This document shows positions 52,153 to 64,000 of a stretch of DNA of 64,000 nt, piece by piece. The position numbers and the translations under genes were made by a program. Origin of the DNA: Hemibagrus wyckioides (Eukaryota; Chordata; Actinopteri; Siluriformes; Bagridae). The notes beneath the pieces are model-generated. The model was not told where the DNA came from. It ran no database searches and saw only the letters and a program-made list of their open reading frames with translations. Each line of letters starts with the position of its first letter. The first letter of the stretch is position 1. The DNA is taken from the NCBI RefSeq assembly GCF_019097595.1, contig NC_080727.1:13845001-13909000 (forward strand). Reading direction: 5' to 3'.

Positions 52153-53563
52153 GCAGTGATATAAACAATTAATGTGTGGGGTACTAAAATAATTAAAATC
52201 ACTAAAATGACATTATTTAAAATATTACTTATTATTTCATAATACTGAGAAATAAGGTCCTTCATTTTCTAATTACAGTTTATTAAATTCTAAAAATCCT
52301 TTCTGATAGGGTTGTTAGAAATAATAATAAAACCAGCATACAATTCAACAACAACTGTTCTAATGTGTATTTAGTAAACAGGTTAATATGAGTGAAATTA
52401 TGTTTTCCTTCTATTCTTCTTCTGGCAGGCTTGGTAATGGTGTCGATTAATGGTACAAGCCATTCTGTGCCTTATAGGTAATCACATTCATACATCTGAT
52501 CCGGTAGGTGTGCGAGAGGCAGAGTTACATAACAGCCACTGATTAGATTCCAACTTCCATATCGACAAACTGAATGTGTGGTGGAAAAATCTCCTGTCTC
52601 CCCCCTTGGTGTATTACTGCACTTGCCTGCATCATAATCCAGATCTCACAGCCTTCTGTTTGTATTAAAATCCTTGCGGGGACCTTGCATTAACATAGTA
52701 ATAATGCAGCTATTAAATGTTTTGGTTATGCCTACCTCTAATCCTAACATTAACTTCAGTAAATAAAAGGAAAGCTTTTGGCTTGTTCAGTTTTTGAAAA
52801 AAAAAAAAAAAGATACCAAGAAGGACAAAACTGTCATTTTCCTATCCTTTTAAGGGTAATTAGTCCCCACCAAGATACAGAAACAGTTCCACACACATAC
52901 AGAAACAATAAAGACACACACACACCACAGCGGCAATAAAGAGTCTGCAGCAACTTATATAATTTATAGCATATAATCAAGTATGAAAATATTATGTCTG
53001 GCTCTAGACAGAAAGGGATTACCCAGAGACATCTCGAAATCCAATCAGAGAAAGACATTTCCTTTGTGTGCTACAGCTTGTAGACAAATAGAAAGTAGTG
53101 TAACCTGGAGAAGACAGATGTACTGAGGACATTAAGACGCCATAAACAGCCTCTGGTCTCATCTCCTTCCTCCAAATCATGCCTGCAGAGCGCTGCAGAA
53201 AAAAAAACCTCCAAATAGGTTCATACAGCAATGTACTATGACAATGAAATGGAAATAAAGTTTTGGCTCCCTAAAGATCTGATTAGAAGCCTATATGCTG
53301 ATCATCTATATGCAGGTATATCAGGTGGTCTCAGGTTGCAGTGTTTGTTGAGTATATCCACACAAGCTCAGTGGAAATGTGATTCTTTCACTCACATTAC
53401 ACTAAAAATAGCAAGCAACACTACAGAAAGTGAATATGCACACGTGTAAACACATGAATGAATAAAGAGCTACACAACCACAATAATGGATAAGTGTCGG
53501 TGCTGGTGTGTAGAAGGAAGTTCATTGCTTGTGTGTGCATACATAAGTTGTAAATATATAAAT

Positions 53564-53656
<93 letters not shown>

Positions 53657-54513
53657 TATCTATATATCTTTCTATAAGGAAATGTAATTATGACTAATTT
53701 CACATCCCAAGATGCAATCTGTGTCCAACACTCAGAGTCCAACATGCACCCCCAATGGCCCCAGTCTTGGCAAGTCAAATGGAACAATAGAGAGACTTTA
53801 CATGAACATACTTCCAAGTTTTGTGACAATAGCTCAGTGCTATTTGTGTAAAAAATGACTGCAGTGGACCAGTGATGATTATAAATCCAATTATAGATTA
53901 GCTGAATGATTTCAGCATACCAAATTTCAGCTTAATTTTAAAGTACTTTAGGTTCCTGGGAAATTATACTACTACATTATGGCCAAATTGATGGATCAAG
54001 TCTAAAAAATGAATCAGTTCCAGGATGAAACAAACTTAAGACACGTTCACTAGAAGGTTCTGAGTATGACTGTAGATTAGTCATTGATGGGGGCGAAGTT
54101 AAACTGAAGTCCATATTATCAGTTATGAATTAGAGCTAAACCTCAAGCTCCTCATTAAGCCTCAAGCTCTAAATCCTTAGAATTTATTAAATTCTTAGAG
54201 TTGATCACTCTGATCCTCAGCGTTTTTACAATCATTACAATAGTTAATGTGAATCTTAATACTTATCCCCTGAGGTTTGTGAAGATAGATCAAAACATCT
54301 AGAAGTAATTCACAAAACAAGATTTTGCATATTCTGAAAATTAGCAAAAGAACCCAAGGAGCCCAATTGGGAACAGAATTTCATTGTAGGCTTTACATTG
54401 CATAAGATATGGACCAAAACATATAACCCTGCACTATAGCACCACCATTAGGCCAAATTGCCTGAGCATGGAGCATGGGTATGGAGTACTATCTATTTCA
54501 TGTATGTACTATC
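51179..54513. other. Intergenic with GA and TA arrays
   Basis: (CA)n at 51538-51561, (GT)n/(GA)n at 52076-52153 and (TA)n at 53568-53654. No coding exon is recognised. Confidence 0.7.
53568..53654. repeat. Long (TA)n array
   Basis: About 43 uninterrupted TA units. It can form cruciform structures and is a likely assembly trouble spot. Confidence 0.95.
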
Positions 54514-54515
54514 TA

Positions 54516-55784
54516 CAGGGGTTGGACAATGAAACTGAAACGCCTGGTTTTAGACCACAATAATTCATTAGTATGGTGTAGGGCCTCCTTTTGCGGCCAA
54601 TACAGCATCAGTTCCTCTTGGGAATGACAGATACAAGTCCTGCACAGTGGCCAGAGGGATTTTGAGCCATTCTTCTTGCAGAATAGTGGCCAGGTCACTA
54701 TGTGATGCTGGTGGAGGAAAACATTTCCTGACTCGCTCCTCCAAAACACCCCAAAGTGGCTCAATAATATTTAGATCTGGTGACTGTGCAGGCCATGGGA
54801 GATGTTCAACTTCACTTTCATGTTCATCAAACCACTCTGTCACCAGTCTTGCTGTGTGTATTGGTGCATTATCATCCTGATACACGGCACCGCCTTCAGG
54901 ATACAATGTTTGAACCATTGGGTGCACATGGTCCTCCAGAATGGTTCGGTAGTCCTTGGCAGTGACGTGCCCATCTAACACAAGTATTGGGCCTAGGGAA
55001 TGCCATGATATTGCAGCCCAAACCATCACTGCACAAATCCACCCCCATGCTTCACTCTGGACATGCAACAGTCTGGGTGGTACGCTTCTTTGGGGCTTCT
55101 CCACACCGTAACTCTCCCGGATGTGGGAAAGACAGTGAAGGTGGACTCATCAGAGAACAATACATGTTTCACATTGTCCACAGCCCAAGATTTTCGCTGC
55201 TGGCACCATTGAAACCGACGTTTGGCATTGGCACGAGTGACCAAAGGTTTGGCTATAGCAGCCCGGCCATGTACATTGACCCTGTGGAGCTCCTGACGGA
55301 CAGTTTTGGTGGAAACAGGAGAGTTGAGGTGCACATTTAATTCTGCATTGAGTTGGGCAGCTGTGGTTTTATGTTTTTTGGATACAATGCGGGTTAGCAC
55401 CCGGACATCCCTTTCAGACAGCTTCCTCTTGCGTCCACAGTTACTCCTGTTGGATGTGGTTCGTCCTTCTTGGTGGTATGCTGACATTACCCTGGATACC
55501 GTGGCTCTTGATACATCACAAAGACTTGCTGTCTTAGTCACAGATGCCCAAGCAAGACGTGCACCAACAATTTGTCCTCTTTTGAACTCTGATATGTCAC
55601 CCATAATGTTGTGTGCATTGCAATATTTTAAGCAAAACTGTGCTATTACTCTGCTAATTAAACCTTCACACTCTGCTCTTACTGGTGGAATGTGCAATCA
55701 ATGAAGATTGGCCACCAGGCTGGTCAAATTTAGCCACAAAACCTCCAACACTAAATTGGTTTCAGTTTCATTGTCCAACCCCTG
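54516..55784 (-). mobile_element. Near-complete Tc1-like DNA transposon (DD36E)
   Basis: The 1269-bp element has perfect 26-bp terminal inverted repeats (54516-54541 and 55759-55784, starting CAGGGGTTGGACAATG) and a TA target duplication on both sides (54514-54515 and 55785-55786). It encodes one transposase on the minus strand. Its ends and protein are unrelated at sequence level to the element at 8985-10236, so it is a separate lineage. Confidence 0.95.
54568..55604 (-). pseudogene. Tc1-like transposase with a frameshift (DD36E)
   Basis: The frame opens at ATG 55604 (MGDISEFKRGQIVGARL) and runs to a stop at 55026. It continues in another frame from about 55030 (VMVWAAISW) to 54568 (KGGPTPY stop). 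N-terminal helix-turn-helix domains and a CGRKRKL basic linker precede the catalytic core. The triad is D152 (FSDESTF), the D of YQDDNAP and the E of LNIIEPLW. I count 36 residues between the last two, i.e. DD36E spacing, as in the Incomer-type Tc1 group. Five extra bases near 55027-55035 account for the shift. The rest of the frame is undamaged, so inactivation looks recent. Confidence 0.92.
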
Positions 55785-56049
55785 TATATGTCTCATGTTT
55801 TAGTCTGAATGACTTGTTTCTTAACTACACTAAAGCTGCACGACTGACATCAACTTTGTTGCTAATTACAATTGCAACTCTTAACACAGAGAGGAGCAAT
55901 GTTTAGCATTACATTTACTGAGAATATCTGCATTTATTAACTCAACCATATCAATCAATTTTTTAAAGTACACTACATTTGTGCATTCTGGACCATCACC
56001 TTTTCTAGTCGAAAAACATGCATAACATGCTGATCTCTAAATTGTCTAT

Positions 56050-56164
56050 AGTGTATGAATGGGAATGGGTGTGTGAGTGTGTGTGATGGGCCTCCACCTT
56101 GTGCATGGAGTCCCTGTGACCTTGTGCATGATAAGCAGTGCAGAAATTGGATGGATAGATAGAA
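56050..56164. repeat. Unclassified repeat tail ending in GGATGGATAGATAG
   Basis: The stretch GGGCCTCCACCTTGTGCATG, TCCCTGTGACCTTGTGCATG, ATAAGCAGTGCAGAAATTGG and a GGATGGATAGATAG end resembles the 3' tail of a common fish retroelement-like repeat. The class is not certain. Confidence 0.4.
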
Positions 56165-56402
56165 CGCTGACTGCGCACCAGCCCTCTTCATCCAACATCA
56201 CTGCTGACATCACTAATGCTCTTGTGGCTGAATGAGCAAATCCCCACAGCCATGCTCCTGGACACTGAGGAAAGCCTTTCCACAAGAGTAATGGTTATTA
56301 TAACAGCAAAGAAGGTACTAAATCCGGAATCTGATGTTCAACAAGCAGATATGGGTATGATGGCCATGTGTCTACAAACCTTTGAAGATACATTGTAGGT
56401 AA
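56165..56402 (+). mobile_element. 3'-end fragment of a Tc1-like element
   Basis: Sequence from GCACCAGCCCTCTTCATCC through CTCTTGTGGCTGAATGA and TTATAACAGCAAAG to CTACAAACCTTTGAAGATAC resembles the transposase C-terminus and right end of the family seen at 2971-3340. There are multiple stops and no left end. Confidence 0.65.
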
Positions 56403-56696
56403 CTAAACAGCCAACAGTTGCAGACATATTTTAGCTACATAAGTTGATGAACCTTGCTAGCTTTGTAAGAAACATAAGTAGCTTAGCTGGGCACTTAAAA
56501 ATGCACTCAGATGCTATATTGCATCAACATTTTCTCTACACAGAGAAAGCTGAGACCGACACAGAGGACTGCAGATCCAAATGTGCAATATTAGAAGGTG
56601 TGAGCAAGGAAAATGTGAAATCTCGGTGCACTGCTGTTTCAGGGCTCTGTGTAAGAGCAGAGCAGAGCCCTGTAGACAGATTTAAAACTCCAGAGG

Positions 56697-56736
<40 letters not shown>

Positions 56737-56932
56737 AGAGTGACTCTGCAAAAATGAAACTGTAATATCAATTTAATGATTACTATAAAAGTCAGAATTT
56801 ACAGAGCACAAGGGCAAGGGAGAGAAGATCAGGAAACAAAAATGAGAGCGAGGATAGATTTGTCCACATCCATGGAATGAGAGTGGGGCTATTTTCAGCC
56901 ATTAATGCTTTTAGAGGCCCATCAGAGAGAAA

Positions 56933-56973
<41 letters not shown>

Positions 56974-59924
56974 CAGATTGGTATTCATATGTCCTGCATG
57001 ACCCTTAGAAAGACAGAGAGACAGAGACAGAGGAGAAGGAGACCCAAAGATAACAGAGATAAAGAGATAGAGACAGACCCAGGATTACTTGCTCTCATTC
57101 CTTCAATATATATTGTTGCTATATTGTTGTTGATTTTTTTTTAATTTTTGGAAAATTTTTTAATCTTATTTGGGCTTCAATTTACCGAGCTGGATATAAA
57201 CAGATTTATTTGTATTCGTACATCACCCATACGAGCATTTACACAAGAAATTTGGTATCATAAAACTCCCATAAACTCAGAAAAAATCTATATTCTACTC
57301 CTGCTCAACTTTGTATCATATTATGTAATATAATTTGTATAGATTTCTGCACTTCAAATTACTGCTTAGAGAACATGCGTTGCACTTTTTGGGTGATTAG
57401 CATATGTACGTCTGAAGAAAATTTCCAAAACTTTTCTAAATTCTGACGTAAGTTTTTAGTTTGGTTTGGCTTATATATTTACACACAACTTTAATAAATA
57501 ATATTTTTTAATATAATAATATTATAAATATTGATAACTGAGGTCATGTGCTTCATTATCATTATAATTAAGATTATTGTTATTAGTATTGTCATTATTG
57601 ATATTTCTGTTGTTAATATACAGCTCTGCATAATGCAAAACTTGGGGCTATGAGCTTCCAATGCTTATGACACCAACTATGACTCAGCAAATAAACTTGG
57701 CTAAATACAGGGTAAAAAAAATCTAAATTATTGTAAGGGTGTAAACTTAATTTGGTAAATACAGAACTCGATTTTATGTGCTTTATTCACACTGACACTA
57801 TCTGATGAGTCATTTGATTCATAAAACTGCACCATGCACCATTTTCTGCTATATTCACTCCTTTTTGTGGTGGAGCAAAACCTCAGCAAATTAACAAAAC
57901 ATAAGTATGTGTAAATGTGTGTGTCAGGGTACGTATTGTGTCCTTTATTTCTATATACGCTCATCAGCACTGAGTGTATGGAGGTTAAAGTTATTTGTGT
58001 CCCCAGTGTGATGTATTGTGTGGACGCAGACATTACTGATGTGATGGAACTCTCACCTGATAGAGGACTCGTGCAGCGATTGGTCGACTAAACCATGTGA
58101 CCATGCAGCCCACCAGCACTGATGATGTTACCTCAGGCGTGCAAGGTCATAAATAATGTACCATACCCCTCCCTTTTACTTAGGCTGTCCCGATGATGTT
58201 GCTACAGCTTTTCAGGAAAGCAGTTTGGTGTTTTTTAATATTAATGATACTTTTAAAGCTTTTTCTAGTTCACTTCTGATATCTTAAAATAGCTAAAGTG
58301 GATGGATAAAATGAAAAAACAAAAAAGAAAAAAATGAATTGAGATTGACGGCATCATCGGTATATATGCATTGCTGTATAGATACTATAAAAAGCCAGTA
58401 TAGTTTTATAAAGTTTTGCATTTGTTGCACAAGATACAGATTCAGTAATGAAAGAAAAGCAGAGAGAGAGAGAGAGAGCTGCTGATGCATTGCAGATAAA
58501 CTGCAGATCCTGGGCAACCCCTCCCTTGCCTCCATCCCTCGCTTCCACCCAGACGTTCTAGATGACATCATCATGTCTCCACCCTCACCTCCCCGCTAAA
58601 GCTCCTCCGGGAGTGAGTCACGCTCTCGCAGGTCCCTGGGCCCACAATATAACAGTGTATCACACTATAAGATGCTACAGGTAGCAATGATCATTTTGGG
58701 CAAATAATTTTTCAGATTTTCTGTTTACAAAAATGCATATTTAATATGCCTTCTCCTAAGCCTTGCTGTCATCCTTCCTTATTTGAAACTAAAGACTAAG
58801 CTCTAGGCACATAAATGATCTCTGACAAGTTTCCAAGTTATTATGTATGTATAAGCCTTTACCTATGCCAGCTGTCTGTGTACTTTTATATACTTTTGTA
58901 GCTCCACTCAAATGAGCTGTGTTTTGCATTTAATGGAAGGTCAGCACATGCATGAAGCATCTTTTTGCATTTAATTCTGAGCCAGAAATCTCAATTTCTT
59001 TGACTAGTACTCCTGTAGTACTAATGTAGAAACATGAAGAGGAATACAACTGAAATATTAATAATTGTAGGATTTATTACGAATATAGCATAAAATAATT
59101 GTTTAGTAGACTGAATAATATTTTCTTTTTTTTCCTGGTCTTAAATTATTGTATCTTTAATTATTATAATCTTAATTAAAAAGATGGTTCAGTTTAATAA
59201 ATAATTAAAAACATTAATCTATTTACCTGTGGCATCCTATATTGAAGTCCTTTTCTAATATGCCATTTTAAATGATTAAAATAATCTCTAAGGAATGATA
59301 AACTGTTTAAAGTCTTAACGTTGTGTTTAAAATATTATTAAGTAGTGGCTGTGAATATCTTTTTAAAAAATAGTTCTGGAAATCATTGTAAAGCCTCTTT
59401 TTCATGACAGATTTCACAGACACCCTCATTAATATTCATAAAGCAGGCTCCCCAGTGTTCATTAATATTTATCAGCTTACCAATAACCTTCTCAACAATA
59501 GGAAGTCTTTAATGTCCTGTTGCTGCTTCAAACCCAAGCAGAAATTTTGCTGATTCATTACAGTGAGATGAATCACCAAACGAGTCGAGTCATTGAGTCG
59601 GCTCTTTTAGGTGAGTGATAAAAGAAGACACATTCATGAGCCCTTTTGTTTTGTAGATGTAAGCAATTAGGATTTACACAACAGGCACACTCACATTAAT
59701 ACAAGTATGAGAAAGAGTCAACAATTACTTGTAACAACGTCTAGTGTTTTTAGCTATATATTTGGATTTCAGGTCATCCAGTTCTTAAATAAACAGAAAC
59801 TGCACTTCTGTCCATCTCAGCCTACTCTCCCTGACAGGTGCACTGTCCAGTACAAAACTTGACCTCAATTCTCTATTCTTTCATCAGTCTTATTGTTTCT
59901 ATGTCTTTCTATTTTATTTAAAAT

Positions 59925-59995
59925 TTATTAGTTTCCTCACTCTGTAAACCATTTTGTAAGCCAGTTTAAAAAGCGCTCTATAAATATAATTCATT
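59925..59995 (+). repeat. Possible tail fragment of the same repeat
   Basis: Only the last block is present in altered form (TTTGTAAGCCAGTTTAAAAA then GCGCTCTATAAATATAATTC). Assignment rests on this short similarity. Confidence 0.25.
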
Positions 59996-60484
59996 GCTAT
60001 TCATTTTAATGGCTGTAATGGCACCATCTCAAATTGGCAGAGCCACCATCTCACACACACACATAGCACTTTTAGTCACAATCCAATGTTGGAGCTTTAA
60101 ATCATCAATAAGAGCAGAGTGAGGAACATAACCTCATCACCCAAAACGTGAGCAGATTAATAAACACAACTTTTAAATCTGTTAAGACTTTTATTATAAA
60201 GAAATCACAAAAAATTGTCTACTCATATTCAACACATTAAAAAAAAGAAATGATGACAGAGACCCTATATGATACATTCTGATAGAAAATATTAAACACT
60301 GACAGACATTTTATCCAAAGCTTTTATTAATGGACCTGTGTATGAACACAGAAAAGCAAAATACTTTGCTATAATCTCTAAAGTCAAATATGCACAAACT
60401 CAGATTTTTGTAACTCAGGTTGGAATGGTTACCTTTTTCTCTATTTGACTGTATAATGTATGATTTATAAACATTTTATCTGTG

Positions 60485-60700
60485 CTATCCAGAAGAGCGT
60501 GGGTTCAGTTTTGAGTTCCTCTCAAGGTTGCTTCTTTGTGCCATTTCAGTGAGGTTTTTTCTTGCTGCTTTTGCCTCTGGCTTGTTGCTGACAGGCATAC
60601 CACACTGAACTTGTTTATTAGAGATGCTATTTAGATATCTGTAAAGCTGCTTTGTGACAATGCTGTTATACAAAACATACTATACAAATAAATGTGAATT
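60485..60700 (+). repeat. Second copy of the fish interspersed repeat
   Basis: GTTCCTCTCAAGGTTGCTTC, TTTTTTCTTGCTGCTTTTGC, CTCTGGCTTGTTGCT, then GTAAAGCTGCTTTGTGACAA and ACTATACAAATAAATGTGAA. The block order is the same as at 10500-10810. Confidence 0.6.
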
Positions 60701-63700
60701 AAATATTGCACTATTAATATCGCAGAGATCAATTATTATTGTAATGATTAATAAATGATATGTGGATAAATATATTGTGCAGCCTCACTGGAGGTTTTCA
60801 GAGGCCTTTAGTAATACAGAGAACCAACATTTATAGAAACATCAAGGTAACACAGACAAATGATTTGCCCAGAGCTGTATTAGTGTCTTACTTCCAAGGC
60901 ATAATGACAGAAAATATTGAATTTTACAGGATGCTGAATCATGTTGGTATATTATTTGTCTGGGTCAATCAATCAATCAATCAATCATGAAACATTGCTG
61001 CTTATTACAGTGCACACTGATATACAGAATAGAATCACAAAGTATTTTTAAAACATAACAGTAAAATTATACACAATGTGTCAGAGCTACACGAGAGAAA
61101 CAAACAGTGAAAGAGTTGAGACAGTGAGAGAGACAGAGACAGGGACACAGAGGGAGGGGGGGATTGCAGCTGTAGTTTCAGGATATTTATGGCTGTCTGG
61201 GTCGGGACACTTTCCTCCCCATGTCTCCTCAGGCATAGGCCGTCTGTCCTTTAGCATCCCTCCATCCAATCACCTCTATTTAACCAAACTCCAGGCTCAA
61301 AATAAGACCTGTTTGTTTGATGCAGGCGTGTCCAGGGCATTCAAGGATAAAGACAAAGTGCGAGTGGAGATTTAAAGAACAATTTCAAGAGATTGATGAA
61401 ATGAGGAAGCTCGTTAGCATCATGCATTGACTGTGGCCGAGACATGACTGCCGTCAGAAATGTTTTGACTGACACTAATTTATTAATTATGGCAACCTCA
61501 TACCTCCAGTGTATAAGTAAAAAAAAAAGCAAAACCTATACACTTATTTACCAACTACAATGCCGGTATAGGGGAATTTTATGGCTGAACTGTTCCTTTA
61601 AATTGCACTCCTGAAGACCTGCAGTGATGTTTCTTTCTCTCTAACATAAACCCACCCACCCCAACACACCCACACACACACACACATTTTGTCTCTTTCC
61701 TTTCCTCCCTAAATGAATAAAACATGACTATCAGAGTGAGTGCATAGAGTTCACTCTGAGAGATTTTGTCCACTCTGAGATGAAACAGGTTCTCTAAGAA
61801 GATGGCAGTTTTTTTGCTTTGTGCTTCCCAGCAGTAAAGCATATTACCTTACTCCCACTCATTTCTGCTGAGTCACTGCATCACTGCATGCTGTTTAAAG
61901 TGGGGGGGGGCTAGAGAGCACCCTAAGGGGTGAGAACACCATTCTGAGCTTGAATCATCAGCTGCTGTGCTTCATATAAAGCAACAATATGTTATCATGG
62001 GACAACAGTGCCAAAGCTCTTATGTTGCAACTATCAGATATTCTATATGGAGAATGCAAAGAAACAGTTCAGCCAGAAAAGTATATTATGCAAGCCAGAG
62101 CCACATTTTCATTGCCAATGACGAGCAATATTAGAATTAGCATTTTTTTTTTCAGTTTTATACAAATTTAGTAACAAGCAATGCAAAGAGGCTGTCTCAG
62201 ATAATTTCTCTGATCTACCATGCAATCTCAGTTTTCTTCAGTTCCCCACTCAGAAATTAGTTCCTACCTGCAGTTAGATGCTTGCAAATAGAAGGAAAGC
62301 CTATAACAATGATTTTATCTTATCATGTCATGTACAGCCTCTAATTAAATGTTTATGGTGGAATTGCATAGAAAAACAAAGCTCGGAAATAAATGACAGT
62401 GATCATCGATGCCTCTGGTAGAGCTAGTACAGTTAGCTTGCTTTGTTAATCTATGGATAGCCCACACCCACAAGCAACGACAGCAACAGTCCCTACACAC
62501 CCAGCAGAGACATTCTCTATAATGACTTGTAGGATGTTAGTGCTGACACAGGAAAACTTTAATTGTCCTATCAAGTGACACACCTAAATTTCTAGAAAGC
62601 TCTTGACCTGTACCTGCACAATTTTGTGCATTGCACTGGTGCCAGATTCAAATTCATTATGAGCTTCAGGTTATCCACTGTGAAATCTCTTTAATCTTCC
62701 ATGCTTGTGTCTCCAGATCCCCTGTAACATTTACTGAGCGTGTATTGCGCATCACGGCAATAAATCAGAAGGCTCTTAAGCACTTGCTTATTCTGCACCC
62801 ATATGGTCACTGCTCTAAAAACATGATGGCAATAACTAATGTCACAAGCCTACATTACTGAACCTGGGCTGCGTCTGTCTCTAACGCTTCTGCTGCAGTG
62901 CTGCCTAAAGTGACTGTGCGTGCTCTGCGGCGTCTGGATGAGCCTGTTTTGAATTTTAAAAAACCTGGCTCTGCCACAAAAGCACCTTGAGCTTGTCTTG
63001 AGTCTAGCAGATTAATATATTTGAAGGAGCTCTCCTTCATCCAGGGCAGAGAGGGACTTCACGCCCATCATAAAGAGACGCAGCATCATCAGTGGTGCTG
63101 CTGTTGCTCTGCATGAGTGCTCACAGACATATACAGGGGGAAAAAAGGAAAAAATACATACCAGATATAAATAAATCTCCCCATGGAGGACAAACACATT
63201 GCCTATTTCTAGCAAGGACCAGCACTAACACTGATCAAAGCTTTTCCTTCAATGGGACATGATTAATGTGCAGCTCCTGCCATTCTGATATAATGCCTTT
63301 TGCAAAACACATTTGCAAAATTACAATCTGCACTTGAATCTGGAGTACGTCGCATGGTTGCATTATCTGCAGCAGGTGCGGTCAGAGAGTTTGCAGTGAC
63401 ATCACACTGCAGCACAAGGAATAAAAAAATCAATATTTCAGATGGACTGTGGACTTTTATTCACAAGGAGTGAAGTTGTGAATAAAACATCTGAGAGGAA
63501 ATATGTCACTTTTGGTTTGAATTAGGGCTGTAAAATATAGAATTAGCTATATTGTTATTGAAATATTGGCCTTTAAAATATGTCAATGAGCAACTCACTT
63601 CTTTTTATAGCACCTGTGAATCTGCTGACCCATCACAAAGGTCCTAGAAATGGTTAGAATATTAGCCTTTGTATTGGCATGACCTGCCCCTACCAAAAAA

Positions 63701-64000
63701 TAAAAAAATAAAACATTGCCAGGACAATACACTTAAACTGACTACATAAATGAGATAATAACCAACTAATTTACAGACATGTTCATGGGAGATGGAGGAC
63801 ACATAGAGAGGAAAAGACACATAGATGTAAAAGGAGAGCACAGAAAGTAACCTGAGCTCTGTACCAAACCCTGGACCCTGGAGCTCAGCTCTAACAAGGA
63901 GAATGTAACTGACTATACATGTGAATTTGATTTAGCACTTAAAGTTGGCCACAGTTCCAGTGTCTGATATATGAAAGCTGATGAGCACAGTGCATTTTCC

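Larger units (their letters stand above)
55787..64000. other. Intergenic right flank
   Basis: Repeat fragments at 56050-56402, 59925-59995 and 60485-60700. (GA)n at 56700-56735 and 56939-56970. (CA)n near 61665-61686. Unique blocks at 58480-58660 and 62860-63120 are GC-richer but have no credible frame. No gene is supported. Confidence 0.65.

Overview
The window looks like AT-rich intergenic DNA from a ray-finned (teleost) fish. The grounds are several Tc1/mariner families of teleost type, dense dinucleotide and tetranucleotide microsatellites, short-exon genes with vertebrate splice signals, and two genes with clear vertebrate orthologues. I would not name a species from this. Only about 1.5 kb is protein-coding host sequence.

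Two host genes can be reconstructed, both on the minus strand. nkx6.1, a homeobox transcription factor, has three coding exons at 33531-32994, 32431-32259 and 31612-31367. They join in phase to give a 318-residue protein. About 2.5-3 kb upstream lies rpl17 (ribosomal protein L17/uL22). Its non-coding 5' TOP exon is near 40341-40369 and its five coding exons span 39472-36606, giving 184 residues, the standard length. Four of the five rpl17 introns each carry one box C/D snoRNA of the SNORD58 family. So this locus supplies both a large-subunit protein and guide RNAs for large-subunit rRNA.

The rest is intergenic. 1-31 kb is a gene desert downstream of nkx6.1, with several non-repetitive islands rich in homeodomain-type sites that may be nkx6.1 enhancers. 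2.4-4.4 kb is a cluster of nested or adjacent non-autonomous Tc1 elements and other repeats. 8985-10236 is a nearly intact Tc1 (DD34E) element broken by one nonsense codon. 15.45-15.7 kb and 20.37-20.96 kb hold further Tc1 deletion derivatives. 26.9-27.1 kb is a long perfect AT-rich palindrome. 40.7-40.8 kb is a small insertion with a 17-bp target duplication whose template lies 3.9 kb away. 47.0-47.5 kb is another deletion derivative. 47.9-48.2 kb is a tandem duplication ending in a LINE-like tail. 50.68-51.18 kb is a degenerate 16-18-bp minisatellite. 54516-55784 is a second near-complete Tc1-like element with DD36E spacing and one frameshift. 55.8-64 kb is ordinary intergenic DNA with a few repeat fragments.

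I found no previously undescribed multi-gene system. The items most worth a second look are the templated insertion, the 4-copy SNORD58 set, the two near-intact transposons, the deletion-derivative family with a shared breakpoint, the long palindrome and the minisatellite.
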